Position numbers and translations under genes: made by a program. Source: Begonia masoniana (taxonomy: Eukaryota > Streptophyta > Magnoliopsida > Cucurbitales > Begoniaceae). Taken from it: a DNA stretch of 64,000 nt. Each line of letters begins with the position of its first letter. Position 1 is the first letter of the stretch. Positions 52,401 through 62,968 of this stretch are shown in pieces. The notes under the pieces are model-generated. The model did not search any database and had not been told where the DNA came from. It worked only from the letters and a program-made list of their open reading frames with translations. The DNA is taken from positions 71,260,573 to 71,324,572 of the forward strand of contig CM039502.1 in the NCBI GenBank assembly GCA_022432975.1, read 5' to 3'.

Positions 52401-52756
52401 CCGATATATTTGATAGGCTTCATTTGATTCGGATGAGCCTAATCGAAGTCGATGGGACTTGGGTGTTCAAGTCTGATCAGGGAGACTCCACATCAGTAGA
52501 CGATGTTCCTATGGAGGATGCCATGACGGCGCCATTGTCCCCCTAGGAGGCCCCCAAGAGGCTAACTGAGTGGGAGATGATTAATCAGAGGTTGATTATG
52601 ATGGAGCAGAGGATAGAGGAGAGGTAAGATAGGATGGACCACAAGATGGAGTTCTTCGCGAGTAGAATGGATGAGGTCAGGTTGTCACAGATAGAGCCTA
52701 GTGTCAACATCTCGCGTTGGATCACTGGCACTGACGACGATGTCCTACCACCGTAG
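49446..52756 (+). pseudogene. MULE-1 accessory gene (PF20167-like), split by a solo LTR
   Basis: The left part (49446-50134) opens with two tandem 48-bp units (NGVRVFAH / NGVWVFAH). The conserved domain follows: SNEF, a stop where MULE-2 has Arg, then RFELGMSSQ, FKGWESLEI and LFYANLN. After a frameshift the text continues to RVIHNM and NGHRDLVSCMDLY. The coding sequence resumes at 52216 with VMEKLYSDRKF, LGHMLEIGRTF and AGIHLLPGES, and ends with a Met/Glu/Arg-rich tail and stop at 52754. Blocks match MULE-2's minus-strand gene and Copia-1 ORF3. I infer the Pfam 'putative plant transposon protein' family. Role unknown; a DNA- or nucleoprotein-binding helper for transposition is speculative. 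Confidence 0.7.
50135..52215 (-). mobile_element. Solo LTR (gypsy-like, minus strand) inside the MULE-1 gene
   Basis: 2081 bp, TGTAACGCCCCG…CGGGTGCTACC, with TSD ATATG (50130-50134 and 52216-52220; the right border may shift one base to end in CA). Its removal restores the codons for MDLYVMEKL, which are continuous in MULE-2. Orientation is inferred from the analogous ends of 15692-22019. Internal short tandem repeats lie at 50675-50850 (about three units with CATCCACCGGTGACGTCAGC) and 51320-51530 (two units of about 105 bp). Confidence 0.8.
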
Positions 52757-53599
52757 TGTAGTTTATGTTTTATTTTTAATTTTATGTACTGTACTTTCTG
52801 TTTGTAATTATACTTTCTGTATGGTTGTACTTTACTAAACGCTTTTACTAGATGGTTGGACATAATAATTATCTCGATCTTGTTGTTGGATATATAATTG
52901 TGATTTGAATATGCAGAAATTGTTTGAAGATAACGATGGAGGAATCATAAAACAAACGAAACTCGGCCAATTTTTCAATTTTATCTCACTAAATTACACA
53001 TTATAATATAGGGTAATAATCAATTTAAACCCCAAATGATAAATTGTATAAATTAATTTTAAAAAAATACTAAACAATATTAGATTTACTTGAAAATTTT
53101 ACCACATGTTCACCACATCATGGGAAAATAATCTTGAAATTTTCGTGATTTTTTAACACTTGTACAATTTATTGTAATTTTAGTTAATTATTTTATAAAA
53201 TAGATGTAAAACAATTATAATAAATCATACAAGTATTAGAAAATCAAGAAATTTTTCAGATTATTTTTCCATGATGTTTGGTATTTTTTTAAAATACCCC
53301 TCGTTCATTCTTCATTTTATAGTAAATCCATATATTACACGTTACACTAATAATAAATTAAGTATTAAAACAAATTCATATATTACACATTGCACATTGG
53401 GTATAAATTAAACATGGGCAATAACAGAAAACGGGGGATCGATTTGGGAAAACGACCATCCATTTTATCTATTACTGTTGGCCCGTGATTGAAGTCATGG
53501 GTAATAACCAAAAACGGGGCCCGATTCTGGAAACGGATCCCGATTTTAAATGCACGTGCACCGCACGTTTAAGAGGAGGTCTTCACCCCTCACATCATC
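52757..53599. other. MULE-1 AT-rich distal interior
   Basis: No ORF. By comparison with MULE-2 in reverse orientation, this is where the transposase would lie, so it was probably deleted. Confidence 0.5.
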
Positions 53600-53787
53600 C
53601 TCTATTTCTTACGTGGACAAAACGGGGGCCCGGTAAATTAAATCGGCCCCCCGTTTTTGGAAATTAGGGGCCCGACAGATTTGGTTTATTAAGTTTTAGA
53701 TAGTTTAAGGTTTACATTGTTAAGTTTGATACTCTAAGAGTGTTTTAAAAAAATCTCATGGTTTGAAGTTTAAATCGGTTATTAGCC
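53600..53787 (-). repeat. MULE-1 right TIR
   Basis: Inverse of the left TIR, ending GGTTATTAGCC. Confidence 0.8.
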
Positions 53788-54033
53788 TTGATATTTTGAA
53801 AACAAATCCTCAGTTTCAATTATGAAACACCAATGTTTTAGTATTTTTCAGTCTGTGTGGTAATTTATGAGAAGAGAAGTTTCATTAACTACACTGTACT
53901 GAGGGGAAAAAATGGTAGGTTCCATTGTTTCTCACTTCTCAGTCCACACCTACTTTTGGCCAAGTCCTTGTTTATTTTGCTATATATTTTTCTCTTAGAA
54001 ATTGTACTATATATTAATAACGCTCTCTTCATT

Positions 54034-54043
54034 CTATATAAAT
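54034..54043 (+). promoter_or_regulatory. TATA box of the DVL-like gene
   Basis: CTATATAAAT lies 104 bp upstream of the ATG (54147), giving a transcript start near 54065-54075 and a short leader with a GAGAGA run (54125-54138). Confidence 0.55.
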
Positions 54044-54146
54044 CAAAGGTTTCTTCTCCTATTCTCCATATTCATTGCGTTCAAGTAGATTGACAGTGGA
54101 AACTAGAAGAAGACGATTGTGCAGAGAGAGAGAGAAGAGATAGACG

Positions 54147-54323
54147 ATGGATGTAAAGCTGGAAAAGACCAGAATTCGCAGTAATTATCAGCATCAATGC
54201 GACCCGTGTAGATCATTTGGGCAAAAGTGCAGTAATTTGGTGAAGAAGCAGCGAGCCAAGTTCTATATTCTCAGGCGTTGTATTGCCATGCTCGTTTGTT
54301 GGAGAGAGCTAGGCGAGCAGTGA
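54147..54323 (+). CDS. DVL: DVL/ROTUNDIFOLIA-like small polypeptide
   Basis: A 58-codon intronless ORF. The N-terminus is variable and Cys-containing (MDVKLEKTRIR, CDPCRSFGQKC). The C-terminal half, residues 31-53, reads LVKKQRAKFYILRRCIAMLV then CWRE, the conserved RTF/DVL domain with its Arg-Arg-Cys and Cys-Trp-Arg signatures. Known members are plant-specific, plasma-membrane-associated small proteins that restrict polar cell proliferation and alter leaf and fruit shape when overexpressed. Length is at the low end of the family. TATA box, leader and frame are intact and no TE interrupts it, so I regard it as the one credible functional host gene. It stands between two MULEs, 360 bp from the first and 1.8 kb from the second. 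Confidence 0.88.
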   Translation: MDVKLEKTRIRSNYQHQCDPCRSFGQKCSNLVKKQRAKFYILRRCIAMLVCWRELGEQ

Positions 54324-56085
54324 GCTTAAAACGACATTTTAATCTTCTTATTCTGTTGAAAAATAGCGTAAACTCAAACATATCAGCTGCTTTTTGTAAC
54401 CCTTTTTCCAAATATTTGTAGTTCTTCACATACTGTTTATGAAATTTCTTTTTCTTTCTTTTGGATTTTAGATCTAAGTTTGTAGCGGTCACTTTCCCTC
54501 TCTAGGTTTACGAAAATCACTTTATAAAACTCTCTCTCTCTCTCTCTCTACAGATTTTTGGCTTCTTTCTTATGATAGCCAGCTTTAATGAAACTTCAGG
54601 TAAACAGGAAAATACTTCCGATTTGCTGAGTTCTTGTTAAAGAAAATGGGTGTGAGATTCAGACCCTTCTTCTCCGGCTCTCTGGATTATGCAAAATCTG
54701 AATAGGGTTTCTTCCCCAGCTTCTTAAGCTTTCATGGGATAATCCCAAAAAAAAAACAAAACCAAAGCTTATCATAACAGATCCTGATATGTAACAAACA
54801 GTGATCGATTCTAATATCTTCTTGTCGTTTTTTATAGTAATTTTGTATTGGTTAAGCAAATATGCTGCTTAAAACTCCAAAATCCCACATGATTTGTCAC
54901 TTCGGACAATCTAATTAATCTGGGTCTTGTGGTGAGGAAACATCAGACAAGAGCAAAGCTTAGTTTTTATTAAATATTTCATTTAGTCCTTTTCCCTTTA
55001 AGGGGGAGAACCATTAGTTCTTTTAATAGCAAATGTATCCTCAAAACCCACCATCTTTGTGTTAATGTTCCTTTTAGTGAAGCATCATTGTAATCCCACC
55101 ATCTATGCTTGTATTGATGGGGTAACAATTTATTTCACTTTGATATTAGATTCTAATGGGATGTTTATGTATCGCTTAATGATATTATTTTAATAGGTTA
55201 TAGTCTATCTACCAATCAATGTAGAAGTGTAAAATTAAAGTATAAATTTCTGTGTATATCATTGTTAATTAAATTGTATATCATTGTTAATTAAATTGAA
55301 TGAGTCGTTTTCTACCATTCCACAGATGACCACGTTTTTTGTTTTGCTTTTCTATTACAACACTATTAGGTCTTTGGCTGGTTGTGCTTCGGTTTTTACA
55401 AAGTTAGAATGAATTTCTAAATAAATTCGAGTGATAATATCATGAAACTTCTAGCATTTTACATATTATTCTTTTCAAAATAACTTTATGATCAAAGAAA
55501 TAAGAGTAAAATATGTTTTTTGATCCTTACAATTTAAGGATCTTAACAAGTATACTCACTCGATTGAAATTTTGATGGGAGATGATTGAAAAGTTAATCG
55601 GAATCAAACGAACCGAAGGATAGTTATTAAACATGTAATAGAAATGAAAGCAATTATTGGTAGAATCAAAATCTGAGAGAAGAAAGTAAGTCTGTAGAGC
55701 AAAACAGAAAGAGGGATGAAGATGAAGTTGGAAAGAGTGGAAGGATAAGGCCCCACTGGGTTCGTGGATAGAAAACGAAACTGTTTTCTGGGTACGGAAA
55801 CCTGCACCTGCAGCTTCATCTCTTCTCTGTTACAGACTTCAGTCGTCTGCACCCCCTCGTGCGCTCTCTCTCTCTCTCTTCACCCATCAATTTGTTCTAA
55901 TTAAAAAGAAAAGTAGTGAAGTTCGAATGCGAAACAACTTTGCCAACACCAAGTCTAAATTCTTAACGTTTTATCGTAGAGTATTATAATATTATACTTG
56001 AATTTCATACATTAAAAATATGAAAAAGTCCAAAAAAAGGATTAGAATTAAAAAAAAAAAATACCTAGGAGGAAATATTAGGCAA
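54324..56085. other. 3' flank of the DVL-like gene and intergenic DNA
   Basis: AT-rich with CT microsatellites (54530-54551 and 55865-55881). Short ORFs on the minus strand (54271-54492 and 55604-55852) show no recognisable domain. A 3' UTR intron is possible (acceptor-like CTCTCTCTACAG at 54541) but not shown. Confidence 0.4.
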
Positions 56086-56094
56086 ATAATATAA

Positions 56095-56390
56095 GGATTT
56101 TTTTTTTTAATTTAAACCATAAACTATGAATTTTTTTTTTAAACCAAACCCTAAACTATCAACTCTAAGAGTCCAAACTTTAAACTATCAAAAACCTAAC
56201 AAATCAAACTCTGGCAGATGACCGATCACTGTCTGTTCGCTTACCATGGGCGCCCAATTTAAAAATCACGGTCGTCCGTTCTGTGCAGTCCTACGTGGCA
56301 CTGGACACGTCGGATCGGCCGGACGATTAAGGGGGTGAAGACTATCCGTTCTACGTGCGGTGCACGAGACTCATAAACGGATGACTGTTC
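56095..56390 (+). repeat. MULE-2 left TIR
   Basis: Aligns with the reverse complement of 59845-60104. The left copy has an extra roughly 35-bp duplication of its AT-rich tip (56106-56140). Confidence 0.85.
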
Positions 56391-56429
56391 TCAAAACAAC
56401 AGCTGCCCCTTCTACAATAATTGTCACGA

Positions 56430-56710
56430 GCTGGACATTGTTTGGGAAAATGGATGGCCGGCTTATGGAATGGTCGTCCGTTCTCCCAATCAGTGACCAG
56501 CCTGGGACTCAATAATTTTCATGAGTAAGATACTGTTTGGGGGAACAAAATCCCGGTTTATGGAATGGTCGTTCGTTCTCCCAATCAATGTCCAACCTGT
56601 GACTTAATAATTGTCACGAGCCGAACACTGTTTGGAGGAACGGACGACCGGTTTATGGAATGACCGTTCATTCCCCCAATCAGATTCCAGCCCATGACAA
56701 TTATTGAGTC
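56430..56710. repeat. MULE-2 subterminal tandem repeats
   Basis: About three diverged units of roughly 110 bp built around CGGTTTATGGAATGGTCG and TCTCCCAATCA, each with GTCACGAGC-like ends. Confidence 0.75.
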
Positions 56711-56767
56711 ACGGGCTGGACAAGGAACGGACGATTGTTCTCGTAAACGGCCGTCCGTTATCCTATA

Positions 56768-56777
56768 CTATATAAGG
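56768..56777 (+). promoter_or_regulatory. TATA box of the MULE-2 transposase
   Basis: CTATATAAGG, about 110 bp upstream of the transposase ATG at 56881. Confidence 0.55.
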
Positions 56778-56880
56778 AGATGACTTTTAATACTGAACTC
56801 ACAAATCTCAAAAACTCTGAAACCTCTAGCGACATTGTATTTCTAGCGACATTTTATTTTTCTTTTTATTAGCAACGTTG

Positions 56881-58680
56881 ATGGATTTTGATTCAAGTAG
56901 ATGGATTAATGCAAACGAGGCAACAAATCAAGCTGCCAACATGGACTGGTATTCAGATGACACTCCCAAATACGGTGATCTTCGAGCATTCAATCACTTA
57001 GAAGGTGATGGAGAAATAGAGGTGCATTCAACCTCACAAACCCTAGACGACGAGCTTCGAACACCGATCGAGTTGGAAGATGACGAGGCAGAAAGCATAC
57101 TGGTAAGGGAAGAAATTTCTATGGTTTTTTTTTTTTTTTGGTAAACAATATAGTTCTCTACAGACCATTAGAGAAGAAATAATCGAATATGCTTTGCATA
57201 ATGGATATGACATCAAATTCATTAAAAGTGAAACTTGGCGACTCATGGTACCGTGTGAAGACGGATGTGAGTGGCGACTACCTGCTTCGGTCATGCAAAA
57301 TGAGCTTACATTCTAAATAAACAGTGACACCAATTCTCACAACTGTGCAAGGAAAATTGAAATCGTCACGCTACTGCAAAATGAGTGGCAAACCATTATT
57401 TGGATAAATTTAAAAGTCAACATACATGGAAAATTCCTTCTATTATCGAGATGGTGAAGAAGGAATTGAATGTGAACATTACACCTAGTCTTGCCAGAAG
57501 ATCAAGAAGCAATGCTCGAAAACTTAATGATGAGAGGGGCAACAAACAATTCAAGCTATTGCATTTGTACGCAGCAGAAATATTTAGATCAAATCTGTGT
57601 AGCACAGTGAATTACCTTGTGGGTTTTGGCCATAATGAGTCATGCGTATTTGAAAGAATGTATATGTGTATAGCTGCTTGCAAGGCAGGTTTGCTGCATC
57701 GTGACAGACCTATTATTTGTTTGAATGGTTGTCATCTGAAGGGCTCTTACCCCGACCAATTACTAACTGCTGTTAGTATTAATAGCGATGATGACATATA
57801 TCCTGTTGTCGTTGCTAACGTGGAGTAAGAGTGCACAGACTCATAGAAGTGGTTTTTACAAATATTGAAGGAAGACCTAGACGCTCTAGTTGGTCGCAGA
57901 TGGACAATTCTGTCGGATTAACAAAAGGTACAATTGTTGCCGGATCACATTTGCTATTGTTTCTCGTACCAGTTATTTAGTGGTGTAATTGTACTGCGTA
58001 AGAAAGTTCTGTCTAAGAGACTGGATTTTAAGTGGGACTGTTTTTGACCCTTCTACCCTTTCCTGGAACTTACTTAGAAAGGTAATTTTGTCTAGGAGAT
58101 TGTCCAGTACAGTTTTTCCTGTGAATTATCCTGATCAGCACTCTCCACATTTTACAACGGTGGTATTTTTATTATTATTCCCACCATTTTTATTATTTTT
58201 CCAACACAATTATTGAAACGTTGTTATTGTTATATTGTTGTGATCGTTGTTTTCCTTTCACATATTAGGTGTTGTCGCGTGCTGTGGAGGAAGAATTAGG
58301 TTTCACCGAACACCGCTACTACCTCTGGTATATGTATGCAAACTTCAAAAGCAAATTTCAGGGAAGAGAGTTCAGAGATGCAATGTGGAATGCGGTCAGG
58401 GCAACCACAAATTTTAATTGTGAGATAGAAATGAAGAAACTGCATCAGATTAACCCGGATGCTCACGTATGGCTTCGACGAACGCCGCCTATCTATTGGG
58501 CTAGTCATGCATTTTCCTCGATTTCCAAGTATGATATGAGCTTGAATAATTTATGAGAGTCGTTCAATCCAGTTCTATTGCCGGCCAGGAACAAACCGAT
58601 TCTGACCATGTTCGAGATGATTCAAAAGTCCTTGATGACTTGCATTGTAAAAAAATATGAGAAGATGCTATTATTGCTTG
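56881..58680 (+). pseudogene. MULE-2 transposase (MuDR/MURA type), broken
   Basis: Starts MDFDSSRWINANEA at 56881. An acidic N-terminus is cut by a T15 run and stop near 57140. The MuDR N-terminal domain follows in another frame (IREEIIEYALHNGYDIKF at about 57163, then GCEWRLPAS). The main block 57385-57828 carries a HYLDKF zinc-finger-adjacent segment and the MULE catalytic region (LNGCHLKGSYPDQLLTAV, YPVVVANVE). The first catalytic Asp of the expected DGCxLKG is Asn. Then come KWFLQILKEDL, a CAA-to-TAA stop at 57919 and a 341-bp intron. The C-terminal part (58269-58556) reads YMYANFKSKFQG, MWNAVRATT and PARNKPILTMFEM. It would cut and paste the element at its TIRs. At least four defects make it non-functional. 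Confidence 0.85.
57928..58268 (+). other. Intron of the MULE-2 transposase
   Basis: Begins GTACAATTG and ends CACATATTAG. Joining the flanks gives the codons for DxQK-VLSRAVEEEL in one frame, as expected for MULE transposases, whereas the intervening 341 bp has no homology. Confidence 0.65.
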
Positions 58681-58689
58681 TCCGCCCGA

Positions 58690-59430
58690 TCTCACCTATG
58701 TGACTTAAAATCAAAAAGCTGGTGAACCTCCTTCCACTGTACAGCTTCTCCAGCTTCTCCATGACATAGAGATCCATACAGCTAACGAGATCTCAATGTC
58801 CATGCCACAGTAGAAGGGTGTGGGACAGCATGTTGTGAACAACCTGAGTTCTGACATTTAAGTCTCTAGTTCTTGGCTTAACGAACCCCATAATGTCAGA
58901 GTTGCAATGAATGTGCCTAATAAACTCTATTCCCTTGGCCGATCTAACAAAAGGACAGTTCTGAGAGGCATGCTAGTATCTCTCCGCCCCTTCTCTAGCA
59001 AACCCGATCAACTCATTGACCGTCTCTGGAGCAATCTCAATCTCAGTACCCAGGATGTGCGTCTTTATAATTCTCAACATCCCGGTAAAGCTCAAGTTCA
59101 TACAAAATAGGCGAACAATTCGGTCGCAACTATCGCCCTGCACACTGTAGACTCGCGCAGGTCGATTATGTCGAACATCTCATGGATATCGAAAGACTCC
59201 CAACCTTTAATGTTGATGGTCTTCGAATGCATCACTGAGCTGTGTAACAGTTCCAACTCAAACTGCTCTCGACATATCTGATTGCGAAATTCATTCGACA
59301 AGAACCCAGGCCAATTTCGTGGCACCTTTGGCATTGACAATGCCCAACATTCCATCGGGCCACCTTGTGCCGGACCTCCTTGCGACGTTGATGGTGCCCG
59401 ACATTCCGTCAGCCCAACCTTTCATCTAAT
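58690..59430 (-). pseudogene. MULE-2 accessory gene (PF20167-like), antisense to the transposase
   Basis: Reads leftwards from about 59430. The first open part (59355-59098) has FLSNEFRNQICREQFELEL, IKGWESFDIHEMFDIIDL and a Cys/Val-rich turn. Shifted frames continue with RIVRLF, THILGTEIEIAPETVNELI, FVKPRTRDLNVR, VVHNMLSHTLL and DLVSCMDLYVMEKL. These blocks are collinear with MULE-1 (49590-52320), and the core also matches Copia-1 ORF3. The gene ends close to the transposase 3' end, so the two genes converge. Frameshifts and stops inactivate it. The function of the family is not known to me. Confidence 0.7.
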
Positions 59431-59844
59431 AACCAATCTCTCAGCCATTTTAGGAGGATTTTTAGGAATTTAGGCCGAATTTGTGATTTGTATGATTTTG
59501 GATGAAAATTGAGCGAAACAATTGAGAATGGAGAAATAAACAAGGTGAGGCATGAATCGATCGGAATTTTTGAAAAAAAAATGCAAAATGGCAGAGAGGA
59601 TTCGGATTTTTAGGCTGTTATTCACGGGTTCTGGCGTCCGTTTCCTTATATATTGTCGGGGAATGGACAACCATTGTAGGGGTGGTGACCCTCCATTATC
59701 ATCCCTAATTTTAACAATGGGCGACCGTGTTCTTAAAATGGTCGTCTGTTCCCGTCCCTGATGTTCAAATGAGCGGCCTTTTTCAGAACACGGCCGTCCG
59801 ATCTCGTAATGCTCCGAGAACAAACGGTCGTGTCTTGAAGACCG

Positions 59845-60104
59845 ATCATCCATTTTTGAGTCTCGTGCACTGCACGTGGAGCAAACAGTCTTCACCCCCC
59901 TAATCGTCCGGCCAATCCGACATGTCCAGTGCCACGTAGGACTATACAGAATGGATGACCGTGGTTTTTAGATCGGCCGTCCGTGGAAAGCGAATGGACA
60001 GTGATCGGCCGTCCGGCAGGATTTGATTTGTTAGGTTTTTGATAGTTTAAGGTTTGGATTGTTAGGGTTGATAGTTTAGGGTTTAAATTAAAAAAAAAAA
60101 ACTC
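59845..60104 (-). repeat. MULE-2 right TIR
   Basis: Inverse of 56095-56390. Retains CGTCCGGCCAATCCGACATG and CCAGTGCCACGTAGGAC blocks. Confidence 0.85.
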
Positions 60105-60110
60105 ATAATG

Positions 60111-60176
60111 TAATGATTTTACTAACAAGTAGCGTAGCCCGATTCTATTTTACGCTACTTGTTTGTAAAATCATTA
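60111..60176. repeat. 26-bp-stem hairpin at the MULE-2 border
   Basis: TAATGATTTTACTAACAAGT plus AGCGTA (60111-60136) is inverted at 60151-60176 with one mismatch and a 14-base loop. It overlaps the last three bases of the right TSD. Confidence 0.8.
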
Positions 60177-61560
60177 TATTATATATCAAATATAATAAAA
60201 AAAATTTATAATCGAATATTGAACGAAACCATATGTCGCAAGATCAATGGACCCAACTAAAAAAGAATTGAGGTCACTAAACTCTAACGATCTCTACGTT
60301 AATACAGTAATTTAGAACTTGTGCTTCTCAACCCAACCCAACAAAGAATTCGGGACATTGACAGGAATTCTAGTGCAAGGAACAAATCTTTAATTACAAA
60401 AAAAAAAAAACAAAAAAAAATGTAGTGGTAGAAATGTTCGTAGAGTTCTAATGGTAGACCACAATTACAAACAAACATAACACCTGTCATACACCCCAAA
60501 GTGAGCCCAAGACAGAACTGGAACGGCTCAGGCCAAGAAAGAATTGAACCGTCCAACCCAATGCGTCAATTTAATAAACCACAACGAAAGACTTAAATTT
60601 AATTTCTAAAACTAGACCCAAAATAAAGGTCCAATAATAAAATTCCGCTAGTATGAAATATAGTTTAAAACTGTGCAGGAAATAAAATAAATGAAATAAT
60701 TATAGAGTAGCAATCTTCTAAAAAAATTCAAATAAGTCTTTTGAGATAAAATTAAATTTCTAAAGATACAGTATTCAATTTACTCTCGCACCATCAAGTG
60801 AGACTCACTTTGAATAATTCTTGAAAGGGGGATTCGTTTGGAGTGAGTTGACTAAACTCAATAGGAATAAAATTTTACGTTTAACATTTCATATAACAAT
60901 ATGCGAGTATGTCCATTATGAAACAATTTAAATTTGAAAATCATACAGTAAAGCAAGTGGTAAAATATCCACTGTAGTGTTATAGAAAAATAATTTAATT
61001 TTCTATTATATATTGGCCAGTTGTCTTTTTCTTCCATTTTCTATTACCACCAAAACCAACTCTATAGGAACTGAAAAATGACCCTGCCATTGATAGTAGA
61101 TTAGTAGGATGGGATTGGAAGCAAAGATTGATGGTGTCCCAATAGTCCCATAAAGTTAGTACCAGTAGATTGAGGATGGTATTATGGGCGGCTTGAAACA
61201 GTCGATTGAGAAGTTGAAAGTATATGACCTATATTGCGTGATTTGTTCGAATCCTTAACAGCACAAAAATCAAGTCGGAATGTAGCTATATAAGCGGTGC
61301 AAAATTTGCTTGAGTAGTTTTTGATTAATGGAAGAGGTTTAACTTAAATATCCAAGCTACCCACAAGTATGACAAACGTAAGAACCTAAATGTCCACCAC
61401 GGACTCGGGGCACATGGTGTAACGCAATAATATAAAAGACAATACCCAACGATCGTTAAAACCACAAAGTACTCTGGAAAAGTTTAGGCTTTGCGCCCAA
61501 TAACAAGGCACATACAGCTGTTAATTACGCTAGTTAGCATTACAAGAATTAATAAAAATT
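60177..61560. other. AT-rich non-coding DNA
   Basis: A-rich runs (60400-60420) and no ORF with a recognisable domain. Confidence 0.45.
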
Positions 61561-61610
61561 AATTGTAAACAAAACAGTGTGAAATAAATGAAGAGAATTG
61601 AAGGAGAAGT

Positions 61611-61930
61611 GGCGATCGATCTCCATGAATTCACAGAGATCGATCGCCACACCACTATAATCGCCACAGGAAGCAAGCAGCGATCGATCTCTATGAAGTC
61701 CAGAGACCGATCGCCAGCCAGTGAATTGCAATGCAGCGGCTGTCATTCAGATTAAGCAACGATCGATCTCCATACAATCTAGAGATCGATCGCGACACAT
61801 TTATTCGGATAAAGAACAGCAGCGATCAATCTCTACAATTACAGAGACCGATCGCTGAGTTATAATACACAATACAAGCCATAGAAGAAGCAGCGACCGT
61901 GCGCCTTACAAAGACAGCGACCGATCGCTA
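61611..61930. repeat. Series of GCGATCGATC palindromes
   Basis: Four clear hairpins at 61611-61648, 61680-61713, 61760-61793 and 61821-61857, plus a decayed fifth at 61891-61930. Each has arms like GGCGATCGATCTC / GAGATCGATCGCC and loops of about 8-12 bases, spaced by 30-50 bp of unrelated sequence. Arms carry compensating and non-compensating changes. Confidence 0.85.
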
Positions 61931-62021
61931 ACCAAATACATATGGAAAGACAACGTGTTTTAATTCGAACCGTTGATCCGAAGCGAGATTAAATCCAAGC
62001 CGTTGACCAAGTTAAAAGAAA

Positions 62022-62032
62022 ATTATAAAAAC
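62022..62032 (+). promoter_or_regulatory. TATA-like box of the Athila-type LTR
   Basis: ATTATAAAAAC upstream of a GC-richer stretch, plausible start of the retroelement transcript near 62055. Confidence 0.4.
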
Positions 62033-62950
62033 CTAACAGACCTAGCGCTTAAAAAAGAGGAGAAGGAGGCGGCATTCAGCAAATCCAGAGGCCGCGACTG
62101 AGAGCACCACCGAGCGAATTCTTCGACGAGGAGGGGCGATCATTCTTCATAGTTTTCTTTTCCTTTCTTTTTAATTTCACTATTTAATTATGCAACTCTT
62201 TATTATTACTGTTGTTTATTTTTCTAGCATGAACTAAACGTTTGTTCTAGGGTTTCGACGTAACTTTTCTATGATTGTTTATTTTTCTTAATTCAATTAG
62301 TTAATTTTCTATTTCTGTTCTGTGTTGAGTAATCTATTCTGAACGTAATGCTTAGGTTTGATTGATCACCAAAACTAAGAACTTTAGGGTTGATTCGGGA
62401 TGCGAGAGCGGAGAATTTAACCGTGCACTGAATAGTTTGCCATGAAAAGGATGTTAGGCTAGAGATAGCTAATGCGTTCATGTGGTAGTATAATTTATCA
62501 TTCTTAATGTATTCAATTAATTCTCAGGATTAGAGACCGAGAGGTGATAATTCGTTAGTTGAATAAGTTTGTCTTTGCTCGAGTGAGATTGATAAATATT
62601 TTCGTGAAATTGCCATCAACACATAGAAATAGGATTTAACTATTTGAATTAGGTCTGATAAATAGGATTAGCTAAGTGAAATCGGAACCCTGGATTTTCT
62701 CATCATATAATCTTACTTCTTTATTTTTAAATCTTTTATTTAAATTGCTGCTTAATTTTATTTGAATTATTATTTTAGTTTTAAAATCTAAATCACAAAA
62801 ATTATTATTTCTTTTCAAATTAAACTAAAATTTAGATACTCAATATTTAACATAATTATTCCTCGTGGGATCGACACTCGTACTTTTATATACACTTTAT
62901 TACTTCTGCGACACGTGCACTTGCGTATACGATTTTTCGCAACAAGTTTT

Positions 62951-62968
62951 TGGCGCCGTTGCCGGGGA
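62951..62968 (+). other. Primer-binding site (tRNA-Asp)
   Basis: TGGCGCCGTTGCCGGGGA, matching the Asp-tRNA 3' end complement used by Athila/Tat retroelements. Confidence 0.92.

Larger units (their letters stand above)
48673..53787. mobile_element. MULE-1, Mutator-like element without transposase
   Basis: 5115 bp. Terminal inverted repeats of about 190 bp (48673-48870 and 53600-53787) start GGCTAATAAYC and share blocks such as CTGTCGGGCCCCTAATTT and GGCCGATTTAATTTACC. The 9-bp TSD is TTAATATTT (48664-48672) against TTGATATTT (53788-53796), one mismatch. Inside is an accessory gene (+ strand) interrupted by a solo LTR. No MURA-type transposase remains. TIR sequence and gene content tie it to MULE-2. 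Confidence 0.85.
56095..60104 (+). mobile_element. MULE-2, Mutator-like element with MURA-type transposase and accessory gene
   Basis: 4010 bp. The left end GGATTTTTTTTTTTAATTTAAACC and the inverse right end form TIRs of about 290 bp (56095-56390 and 59845-60104). The 9-bp TSD is ATAATATAA (56086-56094) against ATAATGTAA (60105-60113), one mismatch. It contains a transposase gene on + and an accessory gene on minus, arranged tail to tail. Blocks such as AAACCTTAAACTATC and CTAACAAATCAAA are shared with the MULE-1 TIRs, so both belong to one family. Confidence 0.88.
61600..62944 (+). repeat. Athila-type 5' LTR (left border undefined)
   Basis: Contains a series of palindromic GCGATCGATC hairpins in U3, a TATA-like ATTATAAAAAC at 62022-62032, and an AT-rich R/U5. 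It ends CGCAACA, five bases upstream of the primer site. Confidence 0.7.

Noticed and set aside
60299..60556. Hydrophobic 85-codon ORF on the minus strand
   Set aside because: The hydrophobic part is translation of an A-rich run. No start context or similarity recognised.
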